Shown one piece after another: positions 46,875-56,954 of a stretch of 64,000 nucleotides of DNA. Position 1 is the stretch's first letter. Every line of letters begins with the position of its first letter. Made by a program: the position numbers and the translations under genes. This DNA is from Cystobasidiopsis lactophilus (Eukaryota; Basidiomycota; Agaricostilbomycetes; Agaricostilbales; Chionosphaeraceae). The stretch is taken from the NCBI GenBank assembly GCA_001599975.1, contig BCIO01000004.1, forward strand, positions 1,585,328 to 1,649,327, given 5' to 3'. Below the pieces are notes generated by a model. It had not been told where the DNA came from, did no database searches, and was given only the letters and a program-made list of their open reading frames with translations.

Positions 46875-47451
46875 TCACGCAATCGTTTTGGTCATCAAAA
46901 TATGAGGGGCACCATCGTCCAAGAAGGTTTCTCCATGCGCGACATAACCCAAACGCTCATAGAACTTCCTCGCTTGGAGCTGGGAGTGCAGCTTGATAAT
47001 GTCGCTGAGGTGGCGATTTTGCCGGACGTAATCTTCCAAACCCTCCATTAAACGTCGCCCAATCTGGCAACCTCTGGCTGAAAGAAGGACCGCTGATATA
47101 CTGTCAGATGTGAGTCCCGGCAAACGTGGCTGAGGCTCACCCAGGCGGCCCATCTTGCCAGACGACGTGAAGTAACGCAGTGTTCCTAGCGGCGTGTTGC
47201 CTCGCCGAGCTAAAATGTGCACGCATTCTACATCCAGACCATCGTCTTCCTGCTCTGCCGTAAAACTAAATGCAGTCACCGATTAGGCTCGCGACAGGAA
47301 AGACTTCAAAGCAAGTCGACAAGTCTCACCCTTGCTCATCGACGAATACCTCCATACGAATCTTCATACATTCAGCGAAGAGCTCGTCGTTGAACTGAAC
47401 GACAGTAACAGAGATGTCATTGCCGGATCCCTTGGAAGTTGTTGTCGCCAT
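46875..47451 (-). CDS. GNAT-family acetyltransferase
   Basis: This is a small N-acetyltransferase of the general GNAT type, close in pattern to ElaA/YjcF-like proteins. The start MATTTSKGSGNDISVTVVQF is followed by AECMKIRMEVFVDEQG; an intron (GTGAGACTTG to ACGGCAG) leads to EQEDDGLDVECVHILARRGN. The acetyl-CoA loop appears as LLSARGCQIGRRLMEGLEDY, and the last part is FYERLGYVAHGETFLDDGAP, ending with a stop at 46875. One or two small introns around 47090-47150 also seem needed. Substrate unknown. It shares a 374-bp divergent interval with the dehydratase gene. Confidence 0.78.
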
Positions 47452-47825
47452 GCTTGAATTTGAAGCGGCAAGTTTTAGTAAAGGCTGGCCCTTGCTCCGA
47501 GTTTAGCGGTCCAGGCAAATAATACACAAGGGTGCTGCTGGGTCGCTAGTGCGCTCTCTGGTGGCCGCGGGCGAAGAGAAGTTCGGGACTACGCCGGCAG
47601 TGCCCTGGTGCCAGTGGCGAACTTTCCAGGCTTCCGGAGCACCCACCGACAGGTTGCTTTGTCTGCGTAGCTTTTGCGAGCACACATCGAGTTTCAGCAC
47701 AATCTTGCAGCACGCCGCTAGCCGGACTAGCACAACATATATCTCCCTTGCCGATTTTTTGTTCATTGATTCTTTCGTTAGTCGAAGTCGTTTCAATTTG
47801 CCCGCGCCATCGAGGGTCGTAGCAA
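47452..47825. promoter_or_regulatory. divergent promoter, GNAT / dehydratase
   Basis: A 374-base divergent interval. An open frame at 47549-47893 in this region has no family match and overlaps the dehydratase start, so I do not count it as a gene. Confidence 0.35.
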
Positions 47826-49236
47826 CATGCCAGAGCTGTTCAGTACTACTCCTCTGCTATACAGCAAGCGATTGTCAGCCCGTAATGGATTGAACATTTG
47901 GCTAAAGTTAGCTTCTCCTCTCTTGGTCCTTAGCGTTTGCTGAAAGGCGACCTCTTCTGACAGGCTCGAAGTAGGGTTGTCCCTTTAAAAGCCCTGATGA
48001 ATCGACGCCAACGCTAGCTGTACAGAATCTGCAGCCGTCCTCGAGCTTCAAGAGCCGTGGCATCTCCTCCTTCATTCTGCGCAGTTTGCAGTTGAACTCT
48101 ACGGCAAGATTCGTACTTGCTTCGCAGGGAAATGCGGCGCTCGCCTGTTCTGTGTGTTTAGTCTTCACGAGCAGTCAAGCTTAACCGATCCTTTTTGGCT
48201 CCAGCACGCGTGCGGCGTTCTTGGTTGCCCCTGCGATGTTTTCTTGCCAATCGGCACATCCGAGGCTGTAGTAAAGGCGCTAGAAGCAGATGGAGCAACT
48301 GTCCACGTCGTAGGCCACCAATACTACGATGCTTTGATGGCGTCTCAAGAGTTTGCGGCTGAACATGGAGCGTGAGCGACTTCAGTCTCTTCTCTAAGGT
48401 ATATACGTCTCATTTCATCGCGAGCAGTATATCTGTTCCGGCATACGATGACGCGGATGTCATTGCCGGCCATGCCACCATGATGGCCGAGATCAAGGCC
48501 CAGCTCGCCGGGGTCCTTGGCCACAGCGCGGTCCCCAAGGCAGTTTTAGCCAGCGTCGGTGGCGGTGGTTTGATCGCTGGGTTGATGTTTGGTGCTGAAA
48601 AGGCAGGCTGGGAAGGCCAAGTGGCATTCGGTGCGGTGGAAACCACCGGTGCCAACTGCTTTTTCCAGAGCGTCGAAGCCACCAAAGGTCAAAGGGCAGG
48701 AGACCCGCCAATCTTAGTTCCGGTCCCTACCATCACCAGCAAGGCCCTCAGCTTGGGTGCCCGGCTGCCTTCGCCCATTGCCGTCGAGCTGGCCTTGAAG
48801 CACAACGCGCGATGCATCGCTGTCACCGACGCTATGGCCTGCGATGCAGCCTTGCAGTTCTTGGGTTTGTCATACTCTGCTGGAACGAGCAGTTGTGTGG
48901 TCTGACGAGACTTTCAATTTGCACAGACGAGGAGCGAATGTAGATCTTTCTTTCCGCGATGCGGTATCGCCCCTTCCTGCATGCTTACATTCACATGCCA
49001 GGCTGGTAGAGCTCGCCTGCTCAGCCACCCTTTCAACCGCCTATACGCCGGACCTGCTGACCCAAATGTTTCCGGATCTCAAAAGCAGCAAGGAAACCGC
49101 TAATTGGACCACACCAAACCCCGACGTGGACAATGTAGTGCTTGTTGTGTGCGGAGGCTCAAAGACCAGTCTTTCCGAGCTGGACGCGCTTCGGAAGGAG
49201 TTCGAGGGCTTGCCCCGGACCTACAAGCTTCTGTGA
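47826..49236 (+). CDS. L-serine/L-threonine dehydratase (PLP)
   Basis: This pyridoxal-phosphate enzyme deaminates serine or threonine to keto acids; it is similar in layout to yeast Cha1 and mammalian SDS. The start is MPELFSTTPLLYSKRLSARN. The PLP lysine motif follows after an intron: LQPSSSFKSRGISSFILRS. The next segment reads FVLASQGNAALAC where most relatives have SGGNAG. Then HACGVLGCPCDVFLPIGTSE, and AYDDADVIAGHATMMAEIKA and the phosphate loop ASVGGGGLIAGLMFGAEK. Near the C-terminus a 13-base exon (48927-48939) joins LQFLD to EER and, through a third phase, MLVELACSATLSTAYT. The protein ends PRTYKLL at 49236. Confidence 0.87.
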
Positions 49237-49479
49237 TCCACTGTTGCGCTTCAGAGGTTGTAGACCATAATTAGTTGACATTAGAGGCTCGAATTACCAG
49301 CATCTGGCACGTTTGTCGGCGGAGGGAACCACGAGTGGCGACTGAGACCCAGAGGAGCTCTGAGAGGGCTCACCCTCCCCACCACTTCTGCTGTGAACTC
49401 GTTTATCTGCTGGTCGTCGAGACAACAGCTGTTCCGGACGCACCCGCCTAGGTACCCAGCCGGATTTAGAACGACCGAG

Positions 49480-50731
49480 ATGTCGGCAATTTTGGGCGAA
49501 GACGCCTCGCAACTGCTGGCCGACTTTGTGGCGTCGCTGGACAACTTGCCGTCCGAAGTGAGCGCGGGAGTCCTTGCTCCATTGCTGCAGTCTAAATTCG
49601 AGCCGTCCAGGTCGCTCACATCCTGGCAGAGATCGGCGCAAAGGAGGAGCGGATGCAGGACTACCGCAGCAAGATCAATCAGCGCGATTCGTCCATTCAA
49701 AAGCACCACAAAGCCAACTCGCTGCTGGCCGAGAACCCTAAGGAAGTGTCGCACGTGGGCAAGTGCCGGAACGACTTCATCAAGGCCAAGCAGCTGGCCG
49801 AGGAGAAGGTGCAGCTGGCAGACCGCGGCGTCAAGCTGTTGTCGCGGCACCTTGGCCGCCTCAACGTCGAGATGAACAAACTGCAAGGGGCGCCTGTGAG
49901 CACTGCGCCAGTCACTTTCCAAGACGCCTTTGGGGCCGCTTCGACCAGCCAGCAAAACATGGCGTCGCCCAGCACCACAGCGTCCCACAGCCGGAGTGCG
50001 TTATATCACATCGAGATCTGTCGCTATCAGGCTCATTTGAGACGGTGATTAATTTCCAGAACGCAAAAGTCTGAACATCGACACCTCGGTGGCGACGACC
50101 TTGCGCGTTTCCAGCTCGCCATACGCTCCCCCGACCGCCGCTAATATTCCAGCCGCCATCTCGACCCCTTCTCAACTCGCCACCTCTTCCGCTGCTCGCC
50201 CCGCGCGGCCTTCGCGACTCAGCTCCACCTTTGTCAGCAACGCTCCAGGCTCCCCGGCCTCTCGGGCTGTGTCGCCAGCAGCAGCAGCGCCTGCGCAGAA
50301 GCGGCAGCGCACTGCGCCTACCTCCGCACGAGCATCCGCTCCCACTCGCTCGGCGATGGATGGGGACGAAGACGAGGAAGACGCAGAGGGCGAAGAGGAC
50401 GATGCCCTCAATTCGTCGGACGTTGGCGACACTCCTGGAGACGACAGGCTGTATTGCTTCTGTCAAAAGACGTCATACGGAGAAATGGTGGGGTGCGACA
50501 ACGCCGCGTGCAGGTTCGTTGTGTCTCGCTCTGTCCTTTTCGTGTTCGAAGCAACTCAACTTTTTATAGATTTGAATGGTTTCACATCGGTTCGTCTGGG
50601 TGCTGCTTCTCTGTATGTTGTGCTTGCTCACTGAATGTGCCGCAGATTGTCTGGGCTATCGGGAAGCGCCCAAAGGGCCTCGGTGGTACTGTCCTGACTG
50701 CCGGAAGAAGGAGAAGAGCGGTAGAGGGTAG
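49480..50731 (+). CDS. ING-family PHD-finger protein (NuA4/HDAC-type subunit)
   Basis: ING proteins read H3K4me3 with a PHD finger and belong to histone acetylase or deacetylase complexes. The start MSAILGEDASQLLADFVASL is followed by an intron (GTGAGCGCGG to GTCCAG) that joins to VAHILAEIGAKEERMQDYRS, the ING domain, and then SIQKHHKANSLLAENPKE. A Ser/Pro-rich linker and an acidic part (DGDEDEEDAEGEEDD) lead into the PHD: YCFCQKTSYGEMVGCDNAAC, where a 20-base exon (50570-50589) encodes R-FEWFHI, then DCLGYREAPKGPRWYCPDCR. All eight zinc ligands are present. A short basic tail KKEKSGRG ends it. Which yeast Yng/Pho23 paralogue it matches is not clear. Confidence 0.85.
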
Positions 50732-50861
50732 ACAGCCATTTAACAAATGCAGGGCACTTGAGTATACAAACGCCGCAAGTGTGGCTTCAGCGTCCCGAAT
50801 CCACGGCGCAAGTCGGTCGATGCCACGAACTGCCCAAAAGGTTTACGAGGTCATCCGCTCA

Positions 50862-52531
50862 TCAGCCCTCTTTCCTGGCATTGAGATTAGCCGCCAGGTC
50901 AGTACTGATTTGGTAGACCTAACGAGGGGCGGCCGAATCAGCTTCAACCGACGACTGCTCGGATATTGCCCACCTCTTTGGCATCTTTCAGAATCGAGAG
51001 ATCGAGATCGACCACTCTCATCTCTTCGTTGCAGTGTTCCACGCGAGTGAGGGCTCCCTTGAGAGGCATAGTTGCCGCGGATCGCCCTAGGAAGCCTTTC
51101 TGTTAAGCCAGAGTGTTCACTCAGCAGATTGTACGCCGTCCACAGGTGCAATCTCCTGACCTCTTTGGGCCCGGCGGTGCTTGTGAATCGCTTCAGCACT
51201 AGCACTGAAGTGGTCTTCCGGGAGAACGGATGCTCCTTACTTCACAAACACTACTGCACACTCGTTCTGAACAAACAGGTCAGAGCCCTTCACATCAGTG
51301 CTCTCATCCAAAGACGAACCTCGTAGGCTCGAGCGACAATGAGCGAATCCAAAAACGAGGCCTCGGCTTCGCCACTGTGCGATGCCGATTGGTTAGGCGA
51401 AATTTCGAGCAGTCAAAGCTATTCATGTCACCTCGGATCATGCTGAAGTCAAATAGGCACAAAGGCGCCATGAGTGTCAGAAAAATGCGACACTGGAGGT
51501 AATTCGCCCGCACTATTTTGCCCAAGGGTCCAGTATCTGATCAATGCCGCATTATCAAATGCATTTTGCTTTCTCTCTCCTTCTTACCCGTGTAAAGCCA
51601 GTACGTCGGACATATCACAACCTCAACGCCCTGCCTCAACAACTTATTTGTGGCAATGATTCAGAAGGTCTTTCTCTATACCGTCTAGGGGAAAGCGAAC
51701 GGACCTCTCTGAAAGCCTCGGGCCAGCTAAGGTCCCAGCAGATGAGGAGCCCGGCCTTGAACTTGGATGTCTGAAAGACTTGATGGTTCTGCCAACCCGG
51801 AGCCAGGTAAACCTTCTCAGGGTGCCATAGGTTCTTCTTTTGGTACGACTGCATGCAAATAGGTCAGAAGTGCTTCACAGAACGACCCCGTCCAGCCTGC
51901 AATCCAGGGCCAAGACGCACAGACAGTATAACCCCGGATTTGTCGATGTACGATGCTGTATTGTAGTTGCCTTTCTTGCCAGAGCGTGCCTCGACGATGG
52001 AACCTGCAACCACGTCGATGGTGCTGGGCGGCGTGGTGAGTCCCTGCCTGGCGCAGCACCGAAGCAAGGCAAAGAGGACCGACAATTTCTTCGCCAGAGC
52101 GCACAGTTCGCCCACAAATTCATTCTCGGCGGACGCAAAGTGAAGTTTTCCTGTTCGCTGCCATACGTTAAATGTCACCGGGCAACTCATACACTCCAAG
52201 GAACGAACCTGCGATAAGGTGATATTCTGACAAGCCGAGGAAGTGTGGTCAGCTCTCCAGTTGTTCGCTCCCAAGCTCGAACTCGAACCTGGAGCCTGTC
52301 CTGGTCAGCTCTTCTGGTCGAGTTGGCAAAAAAGCATCAAATCGAACCTGGGAAACAGATAAGGTCGCATTGTTGCTTGCTGGCACTTTCAATGAACTCT
52401 GCCGTCTTTTTCAAGTTCGCTCGGATAGTCTGCTCTTGATCTTCTAGAGCCACGCTTTCAAATTGGCACAAAGCCACTCGCAGAGGTCGAGGGGGCATCG
52501 TCTTGGTTGTTGGCGGAGAAGACGTCGTCAT
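50862..52531 (-). CDS. carbon-nitrogen hydrolase (nitrilase superfamily)
   Basis: Nitrilase-superfamily enzymes hydrolyse amides or nitriles with a Glu-Lys-Cys triad. The start MTTSSPPTTKTMPPRPLRVA goes to LCQFES and LKKTAEFIESASKQQCDLIC, then FP and across an intron EYHLIAGSFLGVYELPGD, placing the Glu. Lys is in YQKKNLWHPEKVYLAPG and Cys in KAGLLICWDLSWPEAFR. Later exons give VICPTYWLYTG, SLIVARAYE and NECAVVFV, and VEHCNEEMRVVDLDLSILKD with the end YQISTDLAANLNARKEG at 50862. The gene needs about nine introns, several unusually long (over 100 bases) near 52230-52360 and 51290-51600. Substrate unknown. Confidence 0.8.
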
Positions 52532-52672
52532 TTTGCAAAAGGGCGGCTAAGAAAAGCGGCGGGTGGAAGCGCGCCCGACCTGTGACCTAAAAGTACAGTG
52601 CGCAAAGCAGCCCCGGCGGTCCCCATTCCTGCTTGGATGAGAACCCGAACGGGAAGAGAAGGCGATTTTGGG

Positions 52673-55600
52673 CTACAAAATCGATTCGCACATCTCACAT
52701 TGGAGGAGCGCGGGGTCGTTGACAAAGGTGCAAGCGGGGCACGCCTATTGAGACTGTCATGACCAATCGGCTGCAAGTGCGAAGCAGGAAGGTCTCACCT
52801 TGTGAGGGCCGTCGTCGAACACGAGCTGCTCGTCAAAGACCGCGCCGTTGTCCATGTCGGTGTCCGAAGAGGCATCCACCACAGTTTCCGTATCGTAGCT
52901 GTGACACCAGTGTGAGAAGTGCTTTGCAGAGGCTTTGTAGCTGAGCGTTACCCACCCAGTCAGGCCAGTCGAAGTGAAGCCCTCTCGGCTGGTCCGGCGC
53001 CGCTTGCTGGGCGAGTCGTCCAGGGCGGAGAAATCCACATCTTCGTCGTCACCAGAGCGCACTTTGAGAACGTGAATCAGGTCGCCGTCTTTCACGCCCA
53101 AAGACGGCAGCTTCGAGGCGTTGTCCATGTCCAACTCGCGGCCGTCGGCCCACAGCCGCTGGTAGATAGTGGGGATTTTAAGCTTGTCCGCGATTTGCAC
53201 TTTCAGTTCGAGGAGCGTGTCTTCGGGCGAAATGCGGAACGGCTGCCGCTTGTCCTTTTCCCCTGAGCGGGAGCGTTTGGATCGACGCACGCCGTCGTGA
53301 GACCCAGCGCCCGCCGAGCGTGGCTGCGAGAGCTGGCCATAGAAGCTGTCCGGTTGGGCTTCAGTTGAATTGCTGGGAGCGACAGCCAGGGCTTCGAACT
53401 CTTCGAGCGAAACAACCGAGACAAAAACTGTGGCTTCGGTATAGTCCAAGGCTTTTCGGTCCGCGCATTCGCCACAATAGGGCGGGTTGCTTTCCCAGGT
53501 ATCAGGGGTCAGCTCCTCGCACTGAATTGTGACGTTGGAAGGATCAGTGCCGTAGAGGGCTTGCAATGCGTGCCACTCTTTCGAGGTGGTAAGCACAAGT
53601 CGCTTCGTTGGGCTCTTCAAGTCCTCAACAAGGTTGCCATGCACACAAAGATAGTCGGCCAGGCAGATGGCGTTCGGTCGGTCGACAGACTCCGGCTTTT
53701 TCTGCCATCTCTTCCACTCGAGGAGCCATTCTATCCGTTGCACAAGCTGAGTTCGTGCCTCAATCACACCAAGAGGGTCACGAAATTTTTCTCACCTCTG
53801 GGCAGGCAAAAGAGCATTTGCCCTCGGCCTGAAAAGTCACCCAGCGGCATGACGGAGCGTTGGACGTCGGAGGATAGGCTGGAGAGCTGGGCCTTTTCGA
53901 CCTTTGCCGCGGCGGTGGCCTCGTCTTTGGACATGATTTGGTTCTTGGTGCTGCACAAAGCGCATTTCGGGCTGTTTGCCGCGGGCGGCGAAAACTTTGG
54001 GTAGAGTTCGCGCAAGATCTTGACTTTAGGGGACGAAATGGTTTTGCGATGCTGCAACCTGGGCTGTAGGCTTCCGTGCTCGCAAAGAATGTGTGGACGC
54101 CACTCGGGTGCGTCGGGACTTGGGTCCAGCCCGCTGTCACGGTCATGCATTTTGGGATTCGGTTTCACCCAGTCTGCGAAATCCTCCTAGTCAGTCAAGG
54201 GATAGGGCGGCTCCAGGACGACTCGCCTTCGAGCCAGGGCCTAGAAATCCAGTACTCTTCATTCTGCAAGGCGATTGGGGCCTCTTTAAAGCGCCGAACA
54301 ATTTCCTCGTGTTCGTGCTGGTAATGCGTGGCCGTATGTCGAGACCAGACACAGATCTTGCAGTAGGCATCTTTCAGAGCCAAAGGAGGAACGATGGGAC
54401 AGGCAGCCTCTTGCTGTAATTGCTGGGCAGCACGCTGCGTCGGAACATGAGGGCTGATTGGGCACGATCGAGCGAAAAACAAACAGAAGAAATGCATTTG
54501 ACCTGACCGGGGAGCGCAGCACTCGGAGACAGCGCCCCGTGGGGGCATACGATGCGCGAATTGTCGACAGAGGCCGGGGGTGCGTCAGGGCGTTCGTCAG
54601 CTCCGTCTGCCTTTGACGCATCCTTTTTGGAAGGTTTGAGGTGGTGGGAAACAAAGGCTTTCAGAGCCTTTGCGTCCACCACGAACGCGTCCGGCTGTCG
54701 GCGCAAAAACATTAGCTCCGAGCCAAGATGAAGAGAAAGCCGCTACTCGCCGCCGTGCTGCTGGTTTGCCAAACGTCAAAGAGACGCTGCATCTGAGACC
54801 GAATTGCCTGGAAGGTGACTTTGCGTTCGGCCAAGGCTTCGTCAAACTTGCGGCACTCCTCTTGCCAGCGCTGGAACGCTTCGTCCAAGCTTGCCTGCGC
54901 CGCTTGCGGGATAGACGGCTGGACGGCAGGGCCGGATGCCGTGCGTCGTTCGTAGACGAGGAGGTAGGCATCTTTGGACTTATGGCGCTTGGCCGAAGTG
55001 TCCATAGACGAGCCCCCGGCTTCTGATTCGGTATCTGAGCAGAGGTCGATAATGGGACCGGCATTGGGGGCAGTCGGTTTTTTGGCGTCACTGCTAGACT
55101 GCCGTGGTTTCTTCGGGAGAATGGGCGCCACATAGTCGTCATCGCAGCTAAACCACCCTTGCTTCCCGTCGTCCCAAACTTCAGCAACGTAGTGGCCATG
55201 ATGCGCGCTGGGCCCTTTGTGCAGTAAAATTGAGCGAAGCTCGTAGGTCTGCTCGCCTGGACGAGCGCCCGCCACAAAGCGGGCCATATCCAGCTCCTTG
55301 GGGAAGTCGATCAACGAACTGGACTTTTTGCGGTCCAAAGCCTTCAAGTCAAAAACGAAGCGCAGCAGAGAGAAGTGTAGCGTAGGAGGGAGAGTGTCTA
55401 GCTGGACATGTCTGTCGGCCTCCACGTGTCTGTCGCACGAGCTGCAGTAGTACATATTGCTGCCTTCGAGCTGCTCTGGGGCAATCAAGGCTTCAATGCA
55501 CTTTTCCAATGTGCAGTTGGGTGTCAAGTTGACTTCCAGCTCCAGAAAGGGGTTGGTCTGGTGGCTGTTGTGACCGCAATTCAAACACTGAGTGATGTAA

Positions 55601-56608
55601 GACATGGAGCCTTGGAACTGAGCGGTCTGTGTTAGCTGGCAACCTTTGAAAGCAAAATGCAACGGCTCACCAACTCTGGAACTAGGTTCGTGAGGGATGG
55701 ATCGGCCTGCTTCTTGAATTGGAAGTCCAACAAGCCGACGAAAAGCTTTCCGAACCTGTCGCGGACCAACGTTGGCTTTGGTCCGTAGCAAGGGCTGGGC
55801 AAGAGCCTTACTCTGTTGCATCCTGCTGTTCGCTTTCGGGTATCCGCAAGCTCTTCACCAGAGGCTGGAGATTGGCAGCTTTCAGCGGGCCAGACTGCAT
55901 CGCCGCCAGAGCGCATTGCAGTTGGAACAGCGGTTTGTCGGTCAGAGCGCCGGTGCCGGCCACCGAGCAGCGATAAACAGCATCTCTGAATCTCAGGTTT
56001 TGGAACCAGGTCTGTTGATTCGCCGTTTCAGTAAGGTGCTACAGAACAGGAGGACCCGCCCACCTGCAAGTACGAAGCGATGTAGCAAGTGTTGCCTAAG
56101 TTCTGAGCAGAATACATATGAGGTGCATCTCCGAAAGACCAGAAGCAGAGACAAAGCACTTGAAGGCCCACCGGAACGGCAGGATCTCTCGCATTCAGAT
56201 GCGGGTTGTCCAGCAAGCCAACGCGAGCGCAATAGAGCTGAAAGGCGTCATCTGAACAAACGTGTGATGCTGTCAGACCACTCGAGGATGCATGCACAGA
56301 CCGGCAAGCTCGCCTTCGTCCTCCCAGAGCTCGCGGGCTAAGCCCTTCATGCAAAAGGCGTTCGAGTCGCAGGCCGATGAAGCAACTGGCGCGGTCTTGC
56401 TTGTGCGAGGCTTTTTCACAGACCCAGTGCCTTTTGGTCCAGGTCGGCTCCCTTGCGTCTTGCAGCACTCCAGCTCCGTTTTGTCCTCCAGAACTCGACC
56501 GTAGATTTCGCAGAGCTCTTGAGGCAGCACGTCCTCGGGCCCTAGCCAAGTGGGGTCCTCTTGGTCGAACCATGTCGTTATTGGCGGTCTGGCTTTCTTT
56601 GGCGGCAT
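52673..56608 (-). CDS. ubiquitin-specific protease, USP48-like, with UBL and RanBP2-type finger
   Basis: USP48-type enzymes combine a catalytic USP fold with DUSP domains and a C-terminal ubiquitin-like domain. The start MPPKKARPPITTWFDQEDPT is followed across introns by the Cys box VGLQNLGNTCYIASYLQ, then SLRIPESEQQDATEFGKLFV, GSMSYITQCLNCGHNS and LLHKGPSAHHGHYVAEVWDD with the catalytic His. The middle part carries WHALQALYGTDPSNVTIQCE, a DUSP-like pattern. Next is a UBL (SPEDTLLELKVQIADKLKIP, LGVKDGDLIHVLKV). The last exon encodes ACPACTFVNDPALLQCEMCE with C-x2-C and C-x2-C spacing, a RanBP2-type zinc finger, ending SIL at 52673-52675. Human USP48 is not known to me to carry that finger. 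Confidence 0.82.
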
Positions 56609-56954
56609 CCTGAATGGGGCCCTGGCGGACCTGGTCGAAAGAGAAGACCCTCCAACGCCCGTCGGCCTCTTCTGGAGCTCACTCCCTCAAAGTTCGGCCG
56701 GTGGTCTTTGCTCAGATTGAAGCAATAAGATGGTACGTCGGCTCAAACGTTTACGCCATGAATAACGAGTAGAGGCCCGGGTTGCAGGCCTGCTCGCTCG
56801 CGCACACAGGCGCAAGAAACACCAGTGGCAATGAAAGGGGGGAATGGGTATATAAGGGTATGGGCGAGATTGCAACGAAGAAGTGGTACAGGGAGGTGAT
56901 CGTTAAGACAAGCAGCGGTCAGCAGCGGAAGGTGGCAAGAAGAGGCGAGAGCAG
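56609..56954. other. intergenic, USP48-like upstream; TATA-like element
   Basis: This gap holds the 3' end of SIP5 and the promoter of the USP gene, both on the minus strand. A TATATAAGG motif at about 56849-56857 lies roughly 240 bases upstream of the USP start; it reads forward on the plus strand, so it may not be used. No gene is seen. Confidence 0.4.

Noticed and set aside
47549-47893. 114-codon open frame upstream of and across the dehydratase start
   Set aside because: No family resemblance, weak coding bias, and it overlaps the true start in another frame.
56845-56860. TATATAAG as the promoter of a plus-strand gene
   Set aside because: No plus-strand gene starts downstream; both flanking genes are on the minus strand.
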